The position numbers and the translations under genes are program-made. This document shows, one piece after another, positions 38,712-46,770 of a DNA stretch of 64,000 nucleotides. The notes beneath the pieces were generated by a model. That model made no database searches. It saw only the letters and a program-made list of their open reading frames with translations, and was not told the origin of the DNA. This DNA comes from Streptomyces hawaiiensis. GTDB taxonomy: Bacteria; Actinomycetota; Actinomycetes; Streptomycetales; Streptomycetaceae. The first letter of the stretch is position 1, and every line of letters begins with the position of its first letter. The stretch covers positions 4,154,001 through 4,218,000 of the forward strand of contig NZ_CP021978.1 of the NCBI RefSeq assembly GCF_004803895.1. Direction: 5' to 3'.

Positions 38712-39353
38712 ATGCCCGACACCCCCGCCGTCATCGCCACCCCGCGCTCCCGCGTCCGGGTCCCGCTGCGCTTCCACGACGGCTACGAGGCCGACGCCGA
38801 GCTCGTCACCTTCCACGGGCTGGCCGACGGCCAGGAGCACGTGGCCGTGGTCCTCGGCGAGCCCGGCCCGGTCCCGCTGGTGCGGCTGCACTCCGAGTGC
38901 CTGACCGGGGACGTGTTCGGCTCCGCCCGCTGCGACTGCGGCCCGCAGCTGCGCGAGGCGGTCGAGCGCATCGCCGAGCGCGGCGGCGTGCTCCTCTACC
39001 TCCGCCAGGAGGGCCGGGGCATCGGCCTCTACAACAAGCTCGACGCGTACGCCCTCCAGGAGGAGGGACTCGACACGTACGAGGCGAACGCGGCGCTGGG
39101 ACTTCCCGAGGACGCCCGCGACTACACGGCGGCGGCCCAGATGCTCCGTGCCCTGGGCATCGGCGAGCTGGACCTGCTCTCCAACAACCCCGACAAGGCG
39201 GGGCAGTTGCGGTCCCTGGGCGTCGGCGTCCGCGACCGCGTTCCCACGGGCGTCTTCACCACCGCCCACAACGTCCGCTACCTGCGGGCGAAGGTCCTCC
39301 AGACCCAGCACACGCTGCCGCTCGCCGCGCTGACGGAGCTCAGCGCCGGCTGA
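38712..39353 (+). CDS. ribA: GTP cyclohydrolase II
   Basis: This 213-aa enzyme opens the imidazole ring of GTP, the first step of riboflavin synthesis. Zinc ligands are visible in ECLTGDVFGSARCDCG (three Cys). The catalytic block is GVLLYLRQEGRGIGLYNKL, which keeps the Tyr associated with the full reaction rather than the formylated product. The C-terminus has LLSNNPDKAGQLRSLGV. It is a stand-alone GCHII without the RibB domain. GGAGG sits 8 nt before the ATG. Control by the adjacent MarR protein is likely, because two operator-like palindromes overlap its promoter. Confidence 0.93.
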   Translation: MPDTPAVIATPRSRVRVPLRFHDGYEADAELVTFHGLADGQEHVAVVLGEPGPVPLVRLHSECLTGDVFGSARCDCGPQLREAVERIAERGGVLLYLRQEGRGIGLYNKLDAYALQEEGLDTYEANAALGLPEDARDYTAAAQMLRALGIGELDLLSNNPDKAGQLRSLGVGVRDRVPTGVFTTAHNVRYLRAKVLQTQHTLPLAALTELSAG

Positions 39354-39471
39354 GCCGCCCCCGGTCCGGCCGGGCACTGAACCGGGCTGCTTGCCCCCCG
39401 GTTCATCGGGTACAGCCTTTGAAAGAGGGCGACCTCATCAGTACCCGGAGCTTTATGGAAGTGACCGTTTC

Positions 39472-39975
39472 GTGACCGATCTCGGCGGCCCCGGCGACCA
39501 CCGGGCGAGGGGACCGGGCGATGGCCCGAAGGCCGTCGCATCGCAGATCGCCGATGCCGTGGAGAGTCTGACGACGCTGTGGTCGGTCGCCGCGCAGGAG
39601 GCGTCCCTGCGCCTGTCCCCGCACCAGCTGCGGGCGCTGCGCACCGTGCAGGCGGCGCCCGGCCTGAACCTGACGGCGCTCGCGGACGGCCTGGACATCG
39701 GCGCTCCCACGGCCAGCCGCCTCTGCGACCGCCTGGCGGCGGCCGGCCTGCTGGAGCGGGCCCCGCACCCCGACACCCGCCGTGAGGTGCAACTGTGGCT
39801 CACGACACACGGACAGCGCGTCCTGCGCGACGTCGCCGGCCGCCGCGCCCAGGCCCTTGCCACCGCACTGGCGGCGATGGAACCGGCAGAACGCGCGGCG
39901 CTGAGCAGGGGGTTGCGGGGCTTCCTGGCAGCCCAGGACACGACACCGGGCGCCGGTGGGGCGCAGGGGCGGTGA
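39472..39975 (+). CDS. MarR family regulator
   Basis: This 167-aa protein begins at GTG 39472, preceded by GGAAGTGA. Its winged helix reads LNLTALADGLDIGAPTASRLCDRLAAAGLLERAPHPDTRREVQLWLT. It is closely similar to the MarR encoded at 44793-45287 (both contain SRLCDRL followed by the same wing pattern), and the two flank the partner-switching gene cluster. They may therefore be paralogous regulators of that stress module. Its operator is not obvious at its own promoter. Confidence 0.82.
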   Translation: MTDLGGPGDHRARGPGDGPKAVASQIADAVESLTTLWSVAAQEASLRLSPHQLRALRTVQAAPGLNLTALADGLDIGAPTASRLCDRLAAAGLLERAPHPDTRREVQLWLTTHGQRVLRDVAGRRAQALATALAAMEPAERAALSRGLRGFLAAQDTTPGAGGAQGR

Positions 39976-40000
39976 GTTCCGGCGGCGCGGGGCTGGACGG

Positions 40001-40245
40001 GCGGTGACGTCTCACCGGTCGGCCCAGCCGCACAGGCGGTGACGTCTCACCGGTCGGCCCAACCGCACGGGCCGTGTCGTCTCACCGGTCAACCCAGCTA
40101 CACGAACGGGCACTCTTCACAGGTGAACCGGCGGCACGGACGGGCACTCCTCACAAGTGAACCCGGCGGCACGGACGGGCACTCCTCACAAGTGAACCCG
40201 GCGGCACGGACGGGCACTCCTCACAGGTGAACCCGGCGGCACCAA
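40001..40245. repeat. 35-bp tandem repeat array, seven units
   Basis: Three units of the GACGTCTCACCGGTCGGCCC type (from 40001) are followed by four of the GGGCACTCCTCACAAGTGAA type (from 40107). All have a 35-bp period and share the spacing of CTCAC, GT and CCC. The later units carry palindromes TCACAAGTGA or TTCACAGGTGAA. No coding frame is plausible. The array lies between convergent genes (39976-40504); the rest of that interval, 40246-40504, is GC-rich without recognisable signals. Confidence 0.75.
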
Positions 40246-40504
40246 GGGTGAGTTCCCGCGGCGGGTCCGGCCGCCCGGGCCGTGGTTCCCCGCGGTGTCC
40301 GGCCGCAGGCACTGCGCGGCCCGCCGCTGCAGCCGGTCGCCGCGTACCCCTGTGAGCAGCTGGAGCCTGGTGTGCCGGGCGGCCCGCCGTATCGACCGCT
40401 GGGTCGCCCGCCGCTCGCGCGGGCCGCGGCACCCCGCCGATGCGCCCGAACCCCCGAACCCCGAATCCCACCGGTCCCCCGGTCCCCCGGCCTCCCGACG
40501 CCCC

Positions 40505-41575
40505 TCAGGCCCCCGAGCCGTGGCGGCTCACGCCGCCGGTGGTCAGGACCGCCACGCACGTGTCGTCCCGTACCGGCCGGGCCGCGCTCCCCGCGTCCCG
40601 GAGCACCACCGCGGCCGCCACCGCCGGGTCGCAGCCGGGCAGTACGCCGTCGTCGGGCGGCGTCCAGCGGCTGGGCAGGCCGTCGCTGTGCAGCACCAGC
40701 AGGCTGTCCGCGTGCCAGGGCATCCGCTGCACGGGCACGGACGCCGGGGCCTGCGCGCCCACGATGCCGGGGTGGGACAGCAGCGCCTTCCATGTGCCCT
40801 CGGTCCGCAGCCGGGCGCCGACGTTGCCGATCCCGGCGAAGCTCAACCGGGCTTCCCGTAGATCGAGTTGGGCCACCGCGACGGCCGCGCCCCGGGTGGG
40901 GCGCAGGGCCCGGCCCAGACGCCGCAGGATCTCGGGGGGCGGCAGCTCCCCGAGACCGCGCAGCTCCGTCACCGCCGCGGTGGAGGCCTCGGCGGCCTTG
41001 ACACCATGACCGAGCCCGTCGGCGAGCAGCAGGGTCAGCCGGTCCCCGCCGCGCACCCGGCCCCAGGCGTCGCCGGAGTGCTCGGCCCGGCCGAGGGGGA
41101 CGTTGACGCCCCCGGCACGCGGACCCGGTGGGGGCGGCCCCTGGTTGCGGACGACGGGATCGTGGCCGATGCGGGCCATCACGACGGTGCCCCGGCCGGG
41201 CGCGCTGTGCAGATCGAAGTCGTTCGCTATGCGCCGGCACGTGCCGAGTCCGGCGCCGAGCGAGGCGGCGACGGTCGTGGTGTAGCCGTCGCGCATCGCC
41301 GCCGCGACGTCCGGGATGCCGGGACCGTGGTCGAGCGAGACGAGCTGCACGGCCGCCCGGCGGCCGTCGTCGTACGCCCGCTCGACGAGGTTGATCAGCA
41401 CACGCCCGTCGTCCGCGTGCCGCAGCAGGTTGGTCGCCAGCTCCGTCGCCACGAGCGCGGCGGTCGCGATGCGGTTCGGGGGCAGGCCGGCACAGGCGCT
41501 GGCCTCCTCGGCCGCCACCCGTACGTCCCGCACCCGGGTCGAGTCGTCCACCGGCACGTCCCAGACCCTGCTCAT
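40505..41575 (-). CDS. RsbT-like kinase fused to SpoIIE/RsbX-type phosphatase
   Basis: This 356-aa protein joins an N-terminal GHKL kinase domain (ATELATNLLRHADD N box, SLDHGPGIPD, GLGTCRRIANDFDL) to a PP2C domain. The phosphatase half shows LLLADGLGHGVKAAEAS, HSDGLPSRW and DDTCVAVL. The ATG at 41575 shares one base with the rsbT stop (TGATG). In the stressosome, RsbT phosphorylates RsbS and RsbR and RsbX removes the phosphates; this product appears to hold both opposing activities. It ends the rsbR-rsbS-rsbT operon. Confidence 0.85.
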   Translation of the reverse strand: MSRVWDVPVDDSTRVRDVRVAAEEASACAGLPPNRIATAALVATELATNLLRHADDGRVLINLVERAYDDGRRAAVQLVSLDHGPGIPDVAAAMRDGYTTTVAASLGAGLGTCRRIANDFDLHSAPGRGTVVMARIGHDPVVRNQGPPPPGPRAGGVNVPLGRAEHSGDAWGRVRGGDRLTLLLADGLGHGVKAAEASTAAVTELRGLGELPPPEILRRLGRALRPTRGAAVAVAQLDLREARLSFAGIGNVGARLRTEGTWKALLSHPGIVGAQAPASVPVQRMPWHADSLLVLHSDGLPSRWTPPDDGVLPGCDPAVAAAVVLRDAGSAARPVRDDTCVAVLTTGGVSRHGSGA

Positions 41576-42021
41576 CACGGCACCGTCCGGGAGGGCGGTA
41601 CGACGGTGGCCCAGGCGGTGACGGTGACGGTGGTCCCCTCACCGGGCCGGCTGTCCACCTCGAACTCCTGCACCAGCCGCTTGGCCCCGCTCAGGCCGAG
41701 CCCGAGCCCGCCGCCGCTGGTGTAACCGTCGGTCAACGCCTGGTCCAGGTCCCGGATGCCAGGCCCGGTGTCGACGAAGGCCAGCCTCAGTCCACGCGAC
41801 TGCCCGGCGTCCAGCGGGGTGATCCGCACATGGCCGCCCCCACCGTGGACGAGGGTGTTGCGGGCCAGTTCGCTCGCCGCGGTCACGAGCTTGGTCTGCT
41901 GCACCAGCCCGAAGCCGAGCTCGGCGGCGGCCTGCCGGACCTGCTGGCGCACCCACGCCAGATCGGCGTCCGAGCCGATCGGCAGGCTGGCCGGGCCGGC
42001 ATGGCGGGAAGTCTGCATCAT
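41575..42021 (-). CDS. rsbT: Anti-sigma switch kinase RsbT
   Basis: This 148-aa serine/threonine kinase has a GHKL fold. ATP-binding motifs are ASELARNTLVHGGGG (N box), FVDTGPGI (G1) and GGGLGLGLSGAKRLVQEF (G2). It would phosphorylate RsbS and RsbR and, when released, activate a PP2C phosphatase. The start overlaps the rsbS stop (ATGA at 42018-42021), with AGGGGAG just upstream. Confidence 0.88.
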   Translation of the reverse strand: MMQTSRHAGPASLPIGSDADLAWVRQQVRQAAAELGFGLVQQTKLVTAASELARNTLVHGGGGHVRITPLDAGQSRGLRLAFVDTGPGIRDLDQALTDGYTSGGGLGLGLSGAKRLVQEFEVDSRPGEGTTVTVTAWATVVPPSRTVP

Positions 42022-42431
42022 GGACTCCCCTCGCCCCGGCGCGTGGTCACGCCGAGCGCTTCCATCGCCCGCTCGACGTCCAGGGCCGTCCGCAGGCCGG
42101 GCAGGGTGAGCCCCAGCTCGACCAGGGTGATCGCCACCGCCGGGCGCATCCCGGCCAGCACCGTACGGGCCGCCAGCAGCTTGGCTCCGGCGGCGATCTC
42201 GGCGAGGACCCGGCCCAGGAACGAGTCGACGATCTCCACGCCGGAGATGTCGATCACGACCCCGCTCACCCGGGTGTGGGAGATGCGGTCCGTGATGTCC
42301 TGCTGAAGCTGCTCGGCCATCCCGTCGTGCAGCTCCCCCTGGAGGGTGACCAGCAGGACGTCGCCCAGCTGGAGGACCGGCACGGTGAAGCCGTGTCCGC
42401 CCATGGGTCCGTGTCCCGCGAACCCGGTCAC
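42018..42431 (-). CDS. rsbS: Stressosome scaffold RsbS (STAS protein)
   Basis: This 137-aa single STAS-domain protein has the core VPVLQLGDVLLVTLQGELHD. The phosphorylatable Ser lies in VVIDISGVEIVDSFLGRVLAE, followed by GMRPAVAITLVELGL, all collinear with Bacillus RsbS. The GTG at 42431 overlaps the rsbR stop (GTGA); it adds about 16 residues at the N-terminus compared with typical RsbS, and an internal ATG at MGGHGF is an alternative. RsbS holds RsbT until phosphorylated. Confidence 0.88.
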   Translation of the reverse strand: MTGFAGHGPMGGHGFTVPVLQLGDVLLVTLQGELHDGMAEQLQQDITDRISHTRVSGVVIDISGVEIVDSFLGRVLAEIAAGAKLLAARTVLAGMRPAVAITLVELGLTLPGLRTALDVERAMEALGVTTRRGEGSP

Positions 42432-43345
42432 CGCGCGCCCGCGTCCGCCGCCGCGCCGGCCGCCCTCAGCGGTGCGATCTCGACCCCCTGCCGGCTGAGC
42501 GCGTAGGCGAGCGCGTCCTCCAGGCTCGATCGGGTGAGCACCGTGCCGAGGTCGATGCCCAGGTGGACGATGGTCTGCGCGATCGCGGGACGGATGCCGG
42601 AGACGATGCACTCGGCGCCCATCAGCCGGGCCGCCGCCACGGTCTTCATCAGGTGCTGGGCGACCAGCGAGTCGACGGTGGGCACGCCGGTGATGTCGAG
42701 GATGGCGAAGCGGGCGCGCTCGGCGACGATCGCGTTCAGCAGGCTCTCCATGACGACCTGGCTGCGCGCGCTGTCCAGGGTGCCGATCAGCGGGACGGCG
42801 ACGGTGCTCTCCCACAGCTTGATCACCGGGGTGGCCACCTCGTGCAGCTGTTCGCGCTGCCGGGCGATCAGCTCCTCGCCCGCGCTGACCGCCGTCTCCA
42901 TCACGACCAGGCGCAGCGTGCCCATGAGCACGGTCAGCGCCACCACGGCCTCCTGGGCCTCGGCGGCGTACGGCTCCGGGAACTCCGCGCGCAGCAGCTC
43001 GGTCACCGGCTCGCGCAGCGCGGCCACCTCGCCGGCGACCCCGTCCGGATCGATGCCCGTACGGGCGCGGGAGGCCGCCATCCGCCCCAACTGGTCGCGC
43101 ACGGCCTCGAATCCGGACGCCCGGATGTCGTCCAGCCGCCCCGAGGCCGCCACCGCCGCCAGCGCCGCGGTCACGGCCCTGCCCGCCTCCACCGCCTCGT
43201 CGCGCGACACGGTGAAGACCGTGCGGAACAGCGCGGCGTCCGCCCAGCGTTGGGCGATCTGCTCCCGGCGCCGCTCCAGAAAGGCGCTCACCTGGTATGC
43301 GGGCGGCTCCTGTTCCGTGTTCTCTTCCGTCACCGACACTTGCAT
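42428..43345 (-). CDS. rsbR: Stressosome sensor RsbR
   Basis: The protein is 305 aa from ATG 43345, which has AGGGAG 3-8 nt upstream. The N-terminal half is all-helical and globin-like (LERRREQIAQRWADAALFR), the presumed sensory part. A linker helix leads to a C-terminal STAS domain (VPLIGTLDSARSQVVMESLL, FAILDITGVPTVDSLVAQHLM), with the Thr of DITGVPTVDS at the position phosphorylated by RsbT in Bacillus. It begins the four-gene operon. A palindrome lies about 55 nt upstream. Confidence 0.88.
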   Translation of the reverse strand: MQVSVTEENTEQEPPAYQVSAFLERRREQIAQRWADAALFRTVFTVSRDEAVEAGRAVTAALAAVAASGRLDDIRASGFEAVRDQLGRMAASRARTGIDPDGVAGEVAALREPVTELLRAEFPEPYAAEAQEAVVALTVLMGTLRLVVMETAVSAGEELIARQREQLHEVATPVIKLWESTVAVPLIGTLDSARSQVVMESLLNAIVAERARFAILDITGVPTVDSLVAQHLMKTVAAARLMGAECIVSGIRPAIAQTIVHLGIDLGTVLTRSSLEDALAYALSRQGVEIAPLRAAGAAADAGAR

Positions 43346-43398
43346 CGCTCCCTTGCACGGGCCGGACCGAGGTCGCACGACGGCACCTCAGCCCTTAC

Positions 43399-43412
43399 TT
43401 GCCATATGACAA
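43399..43412. promoter_or_regulatory. Palindrome upstream of the rsbR operon
   Basis: TTGCCATATGACAA has the same 14-bp layout (TTG-x-C-N4-G-x-CAA) as the site before the sigma-factor gene at 45318-45331. It lies in the 136-bp gap between rsbR and the phosphatase gene, close to where the rsbR promoter should be. It is a candidate site for one of the two nearby MarR proteins. Confidence 0.5.
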
Positions 43413-43481
43413 ACATTAGTGCCGGCGTACGACACCAAACAACTGCCCACCGGCGCCCCCGACCTGCGCCTTCCCCGTCGC

Positions 43482-44654
43482 CTACCGCCCACGCCAGTCC
43501 AGGCACACCACGAGGGCGTCGTCGTCCGGGACGGACCGGCCGCGGTGGCCCGTCAGTTCGCGCAGGAGGGCCCGGGGCACCTCGGCGGCCGGCAGCAGCC
43601 GGGTCGACTGGATCGCCCGGGCCAGGGCGGCGTCCCCGTAGGCCTCGCCGCCCGGGGAGGCGACGTCGTAGACCCCGTCACTGACGAAGACCAGCCGGTC
43701 GCCCGGCTCGACCCGGAACTCCTGGACCACGTAGTCGGTCTCCTCGAACATGCCGAGCGGCAGCTGGGCGTCGAAGGGCACCCGCTCCACCACGCCCCGG
43801 CGCAGCCGCAGCATCTGCGGCGACCCGGCGTCCACCGCGCGCACCCGGCCGGTGGCCAGGTCGAAGTCGAGCATCAGCACGGAGAGGTAACAGCGGCCCC
43901 GGTAGTGGGCGTACACCGCCTGGTCGGCCAGGGCCGCCTGGTCGTCGATGGACAGCCCCGCCCGGCGCGCGTTGCGCAGGGCGTTGATCGCCAGGTTCGT
44001 CAGCAGGGAGGCCGCTATGCCCTCGCCCATGCCGTTGGTGACGTAGAGGCTGAGCCGGTCGGCCGTGGCGGACCAGTCGAAGTTGTCGCCGAAGATCCCG
44101 TACGCCGGTTCCAGCTGCGCGCCCAGGTCGTACTCGGGGCGGGTGCAGGAGCGGCCCGGCAGCAGCTGCCACTGCATCTCGGCGGCCAGCGTGAGCCGGT
44201 CCCGCCGGCGCGCCTGGAGATACAGGTCGGTGTCTCGCTCGGCCACGACGACCTCGTGCCCGAGCACCTCGGCGATCTCGGCCAGCTCGCCCAGACAGCC
44301 GTCGGCGTGCTCCGCGCCCGGCAGGGTCACGGTCAGCACGCCGAGGCGGTCGCCGCGGACGGTGACGGGCAGATGCACCCGTACGAGATCACCCGAAAGG
44401 ATTTCCGCATACGGTTCCTGCGCACCGAAGGCGCGGCCCGCGGGGCTGTTGTGCACGGACACCGGCTGGAGGGTGTGCGGCAGCACCGACACCGGCTGAA
44501 GCACCGTCAGACCGTAGTCGGCCAGGAAAAGCTCGACGGAGTCCGCCGCGTACTGATCGGTCAGTACACCACGGACCGCGTCCAGCAGTTGATGGGGCGC
44601 CGCCGTGCGCAGGGCGCGCTCGGCGGCCACGAATCTGTTCGTGATCGTGGTCAC
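43482..44654 (-). CDS. GAF-like/PP2C phosphatase (RsbU-type)
   Basis: The 390-aa protein has an N-terminal GAF-like sensor (about residues 15-155, with LFLADYGLTVLQPVSV) and a SpoIIE-type PP2C domain (about 170-388). The phosphatase motifs are YGIFGDNFDW, VTNGMGEGIAAS, VSDGVYD and DDDALVVCL. At the position of the metal-binding Asp of GDxxGxG there is Asn (TNGMGEG), so activity may be weakened. The GTG at 44654 has GGAGGG about 13 nt upstream. It is a likely downstream target of RsbT that would dephosphorylate an anti-anti-sigma factor. Confidence 0.82.
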   Translation of the reverse strand: MTTITNRFVAAERALRTAAPHQLLDAVRGVLTDQYAADSVELFLADYGLTVLQPVSVLPHTLQPVSVHNSPAGRAFGAQEPYAEILSGDLVRVHLPVTVRGDRLGVLTVTLPGAEHADGCLGELAEIAEVLGHEVVVAERDTDLYLQARRRDRLTLAAEMQWQLLPGRSCTRPEYDLGAQLEPAYGIFGDNFDWSATADRLSLYVTNGMGEGIAASLLTNLAINALRNARRAGLSIDDQAALADQAVYAHYRGRCYLSVLMLDFDLATGRVRAVDAGSPQMLRLRRGVVERVPFDAQLPLGMFEETDYVVQEFRVEPGDRLVFVSDGVYDVASPGGEAYGDAALARAIQSTRLLPAAEVPRALLRELTGHRGRSVPDDDALVVCLDWRGR

Positions 44655-44792
44655 GGTGGTCTGTTCACCCTCCTCGGTGGGACGCCGACGCGTCCTTTAC
44701 AAACGGGTCCTCGTCTACGGGCCGGGAAGCGGGTCCCGGGCGGTTCACCTCACGCCTAGTACGCTGGCGGCCATCCCGGTGCCTGCGAGAGT

Positions 44793-45287
44793 GTGACTGT
44801 GACTTCCCTCCGACCCCGCCCTGAGCCAGCAGAGGTCGCCCGTGTGACCTCCACGGCCGCGGAGTTGCTGGAAGTCCTCTGGGGCCGCGCCTCGACCGCG
44901 CCGGCCTCCGCGTCCCAGCTGCGGGTGCTGCTCACCCTCGAACACCACGAGGGCATCAACCTGCGCACGCTCGCCGACTCCCTCGCCTCCACACCGCCCT
45001 CGACCAGCCGACTGTGCGACCGGCTGCATGCGGCCGGGTTCGTCGAACGCGAGGTGAGTCCGGCCGACCGGCGCGAGGTCCGCCTGCACCTCAGCGGCCG
45101 GGGCCGCGCCTTCCTGGCCGACCTGCGCGTACGCCGGGAGCAGACGCTGCGCGCGGTGCTCGACCAGATGCCCGCGGCGAAGCGGGTGGCCCTGCTGCAA
45201 GGGCTGGAGGCGTTCTGCGACGCGGCGGCGGCCCAGATACACGACGACTCCGAAGACTCCCGATCGTCCGGTACCCGGACTGCCTGA
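44793..45287 (+). CDS. MarR family regulator
   Basis: This 164-aa winged-helix protein reads INLRTLADSLASTPPSTSRLCDRLHAAGFVEREVSPADRREVRLHLS through the DNA-binding region. It resembles the MarR at 39472-39975, and both border the stressosome genes. It lies divergent from the PP2C gene and upstream of the SigB-type sigma gene, where a strong palindrome sits 28 bp after this stop. The start is GTG 44793. Its ligand is unknown. Confidence 0.85.
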   Translation: MTVTSLRPRPEPAEVARVTSTAAELLEVLWGRASTAPASASQLRVLLTLEHHEGINLRTLADSLASTPPSTSRLCDRLHAAGFVEREVSPADRREVRLHLSGRGRAFLADLRVRREQTLRAVLDQMPAAKRVALLQGLEAFCDAAAAQIHDDSEDSRSSGTRTA

Positions 45288-45312
45288 ACTGCCCTAGGTT
45301 GTTGTCCCGCAC

Positions 45313-45333
45313 CTATAGTTGTCAAACGACAAC
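45313..45333 (+). promoter_or_regulatory. Promoter-overlapping palindrome upstream of the sigma-factor gene
   Basis: AGTTGTCAAACGACAACT (45316-45333) has perfect 7-bp arms and overlaps a TATAGT -10 hexamer (45313-45318). This is the classical geometry for a repressor of the MarR or TetR type. The remaining leader to 45562 (about 230 bp) contains no gene. Confidence 0.65.
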
Positions 45334-45562
45334 TGTCCGCTCCATGACTCCCACGGCTTTCTCTCGCGCACCCCACCGCCCACCCTCCCTGCCCGTACCG
45401 TCGCAGCACGGGTCCAGGTACCCCGCCACCGCCTCGACCTGCGCCGACTGTGGTCAACGTCTCGCCGGGGCCCACGCGGGGCATGACCCGGGCGAGGGCG
45501 GGTAACGGCGCTTGAGGTGGCCTGTAGGGGATCGGAGCGGGCCGGACTGAGAGGGAGGGCCC

Positions 45563-46423
45563 GTGACGGCGACCATGCGCATCGGCACGACGACGGATTC
45601 CGCCACCTACACCGGTGAGGAGCTGCCACAGATCGCCGAGCCCCAGAAGCTCGCCCCGCAGGACGCGCGCGGGCTGACCGGACAGTTCCTCGACCGGCTC
45701 GCGGTGCTGGAGGAGGGCACGCCCGAGTACCAGTACGCCCGCAACACGCTCATCGAGATGAACATGTCGCTGGTGCGCTTCGCGGCCCGCCGGTTCCGCA
45801 CCAGCGGCCAGTCGATGGAGGACATCGTCCAGGTCGGCATCATCGGGCTGATCAAGGCCATCGACCGGTTCGAGGTCTCCCGCGAGGTGCAGTTCACCAG
45901 CTTCGCGGTGCCGTACATCATCGGCGAGATCAAGCGGTTCTTCCGTGACACGTCCTGGGCCGTGCACGTGCCGCGCCGCCTGCAGGAGGCCCGTACGGAA
46001 CTCGCCAAGGCCACCGAGGAACTGTCCTCCCGCCTCGGCCGCGCGCCGAAGGTGTCCGAACTGGCGACCCTGATGAACCTGTCCGAGGAGGAGGTCGTCG
46101 AGGCGCAGGTCGCGGCCAACGGCTACCTGTCCTCCTCCCTCGACGCGACGGTCACCGGCGACCCGGACGAGAGCGACACGACGCTGTCGCAGTTCATCGG
46201 CGAGGAGGACCCGGCCCTCGAACTCGTCGAGGACTTCCACGCCCTGGCCCCCCTGGTCGCCGAACTCGACGAGCGCCAGCGCCTCATCCTCCACCTGCGC
46301 TTCGTGGAGGAACAGACCCAGGCGGAGATCGGCGCCCGGCTCGGCATCTCACAGATGCACGTCTCCCGCCTGATCTCGCGCACGGTGGCACGGCTGCGGT
46401 CGGGGATGCTCGCCACCGGCTGA
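45563..46423 (+). CDS. SigB/SigF-type (group 3) RNA polymerase sigma factor
   Basis: This 286-aa sigma factor lacks region 1. Region 2 contains LIEMNMSLVRFAARRFRTSGQSMEDIVQVGIIGLIKAIDRFE, region 3 RRLQEARTELAKATEELSSRLGRAP, and region 4 LDERQRLILHLRFVEEQTQAEIGARLGISQMHVSRLI. The GTG at 45563 follows GAGGGAGGG. Streptomyces has several such paralogues controlling osmotic and oxidative stress and sporulation; which one this is cannot be said. The neighbouring stressosome and PP2C genes are its likely control circuit. Confidence 0.92.
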   Translation: MTATMRIGTTTDSATYTGEELPQIAEPQKLAPQDARGLTGQFLDRLAVLEEGTPEYQYARNTLIEMNMSLVRFAARRFRTSGQSMEDIVQVGIIGLIKAIDRFEVSREVQFTSFAVPYIIGEIKRFFRDTSWAVHVPRRLQEARTELAKATEELSSRLGRAPKVSELATLMNLSEEEVVEAQVAANGYLSSSLDATVTGDPDESDTTLSQFIGEEDPALELVEDFHALAPLVAELDERQRLILHLRFVEEQTQAEIGARLGISQMHVSRLISRTVARLRSGMLATG

Positions 46424-46443
46424 CACGCCCCCACAACGGCGAG

Positions 46444-46476
46444 AGCCCCGGTCCGGAGACGATCCGGACCGGGGCT
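46444..46476. terminator. Bidirectional terminator between sigma gene and tRNA-Lys
   Basis: A perfect 14-bp stem AGCCCCGGTCCGGA (46444-46457) pairs with 46463-46476 across a 5-nt loop. It can stop the sigma-factor transcript and, from the other side, tRNA-Lys. Confidence 0.85.
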
Positions 46477-46482
46477 TCCTTG

Positions 46483-46555
46483 TAGGCCCTGTGGGACTCG
46501 AACCCACAACCAATGGATTAAAAGTCCACTGCTCTGCCAATTGAGCTAAGGGCCC
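46483..46555 (-). tRNA. tRNA-Lys (anticodon TTT)
   Basis: A 73-nt cloverleaf begins GGGCCCTTAGCTCAATTGG, with anticodon loop CTTTTAA and T arm GGTTCGAGTCC. The acceptor pairs fully apart from G1-U72. CCA is not encoded. Confidence 0.95.
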
Positions 46556-46770
46556 AAGCGATGTTGCCCCCACGAGCATAGCCGGACGACGCCGAGTCTC
46601 CGATCGGGTATCGGGGTCCCGGCCCTGCCGAACGGACGAACAGGGCCGACGAGGACCCCGGATCGACCGGTTCGGGCGGGTCCGCGCAGGCCCCCGAGAG
46701 CCCGCCGGAACGACAGAGCGCCGTGGCCCGCCCGTTGGGACGGAGCCACGGCGCTCCTCATGCGCTGATG

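Noticed and set aside
40001..40245. Possible CRISPR array
   Set aside because: The 35-bp units are directly contiguous with no variable spacers and no cas genes are present.
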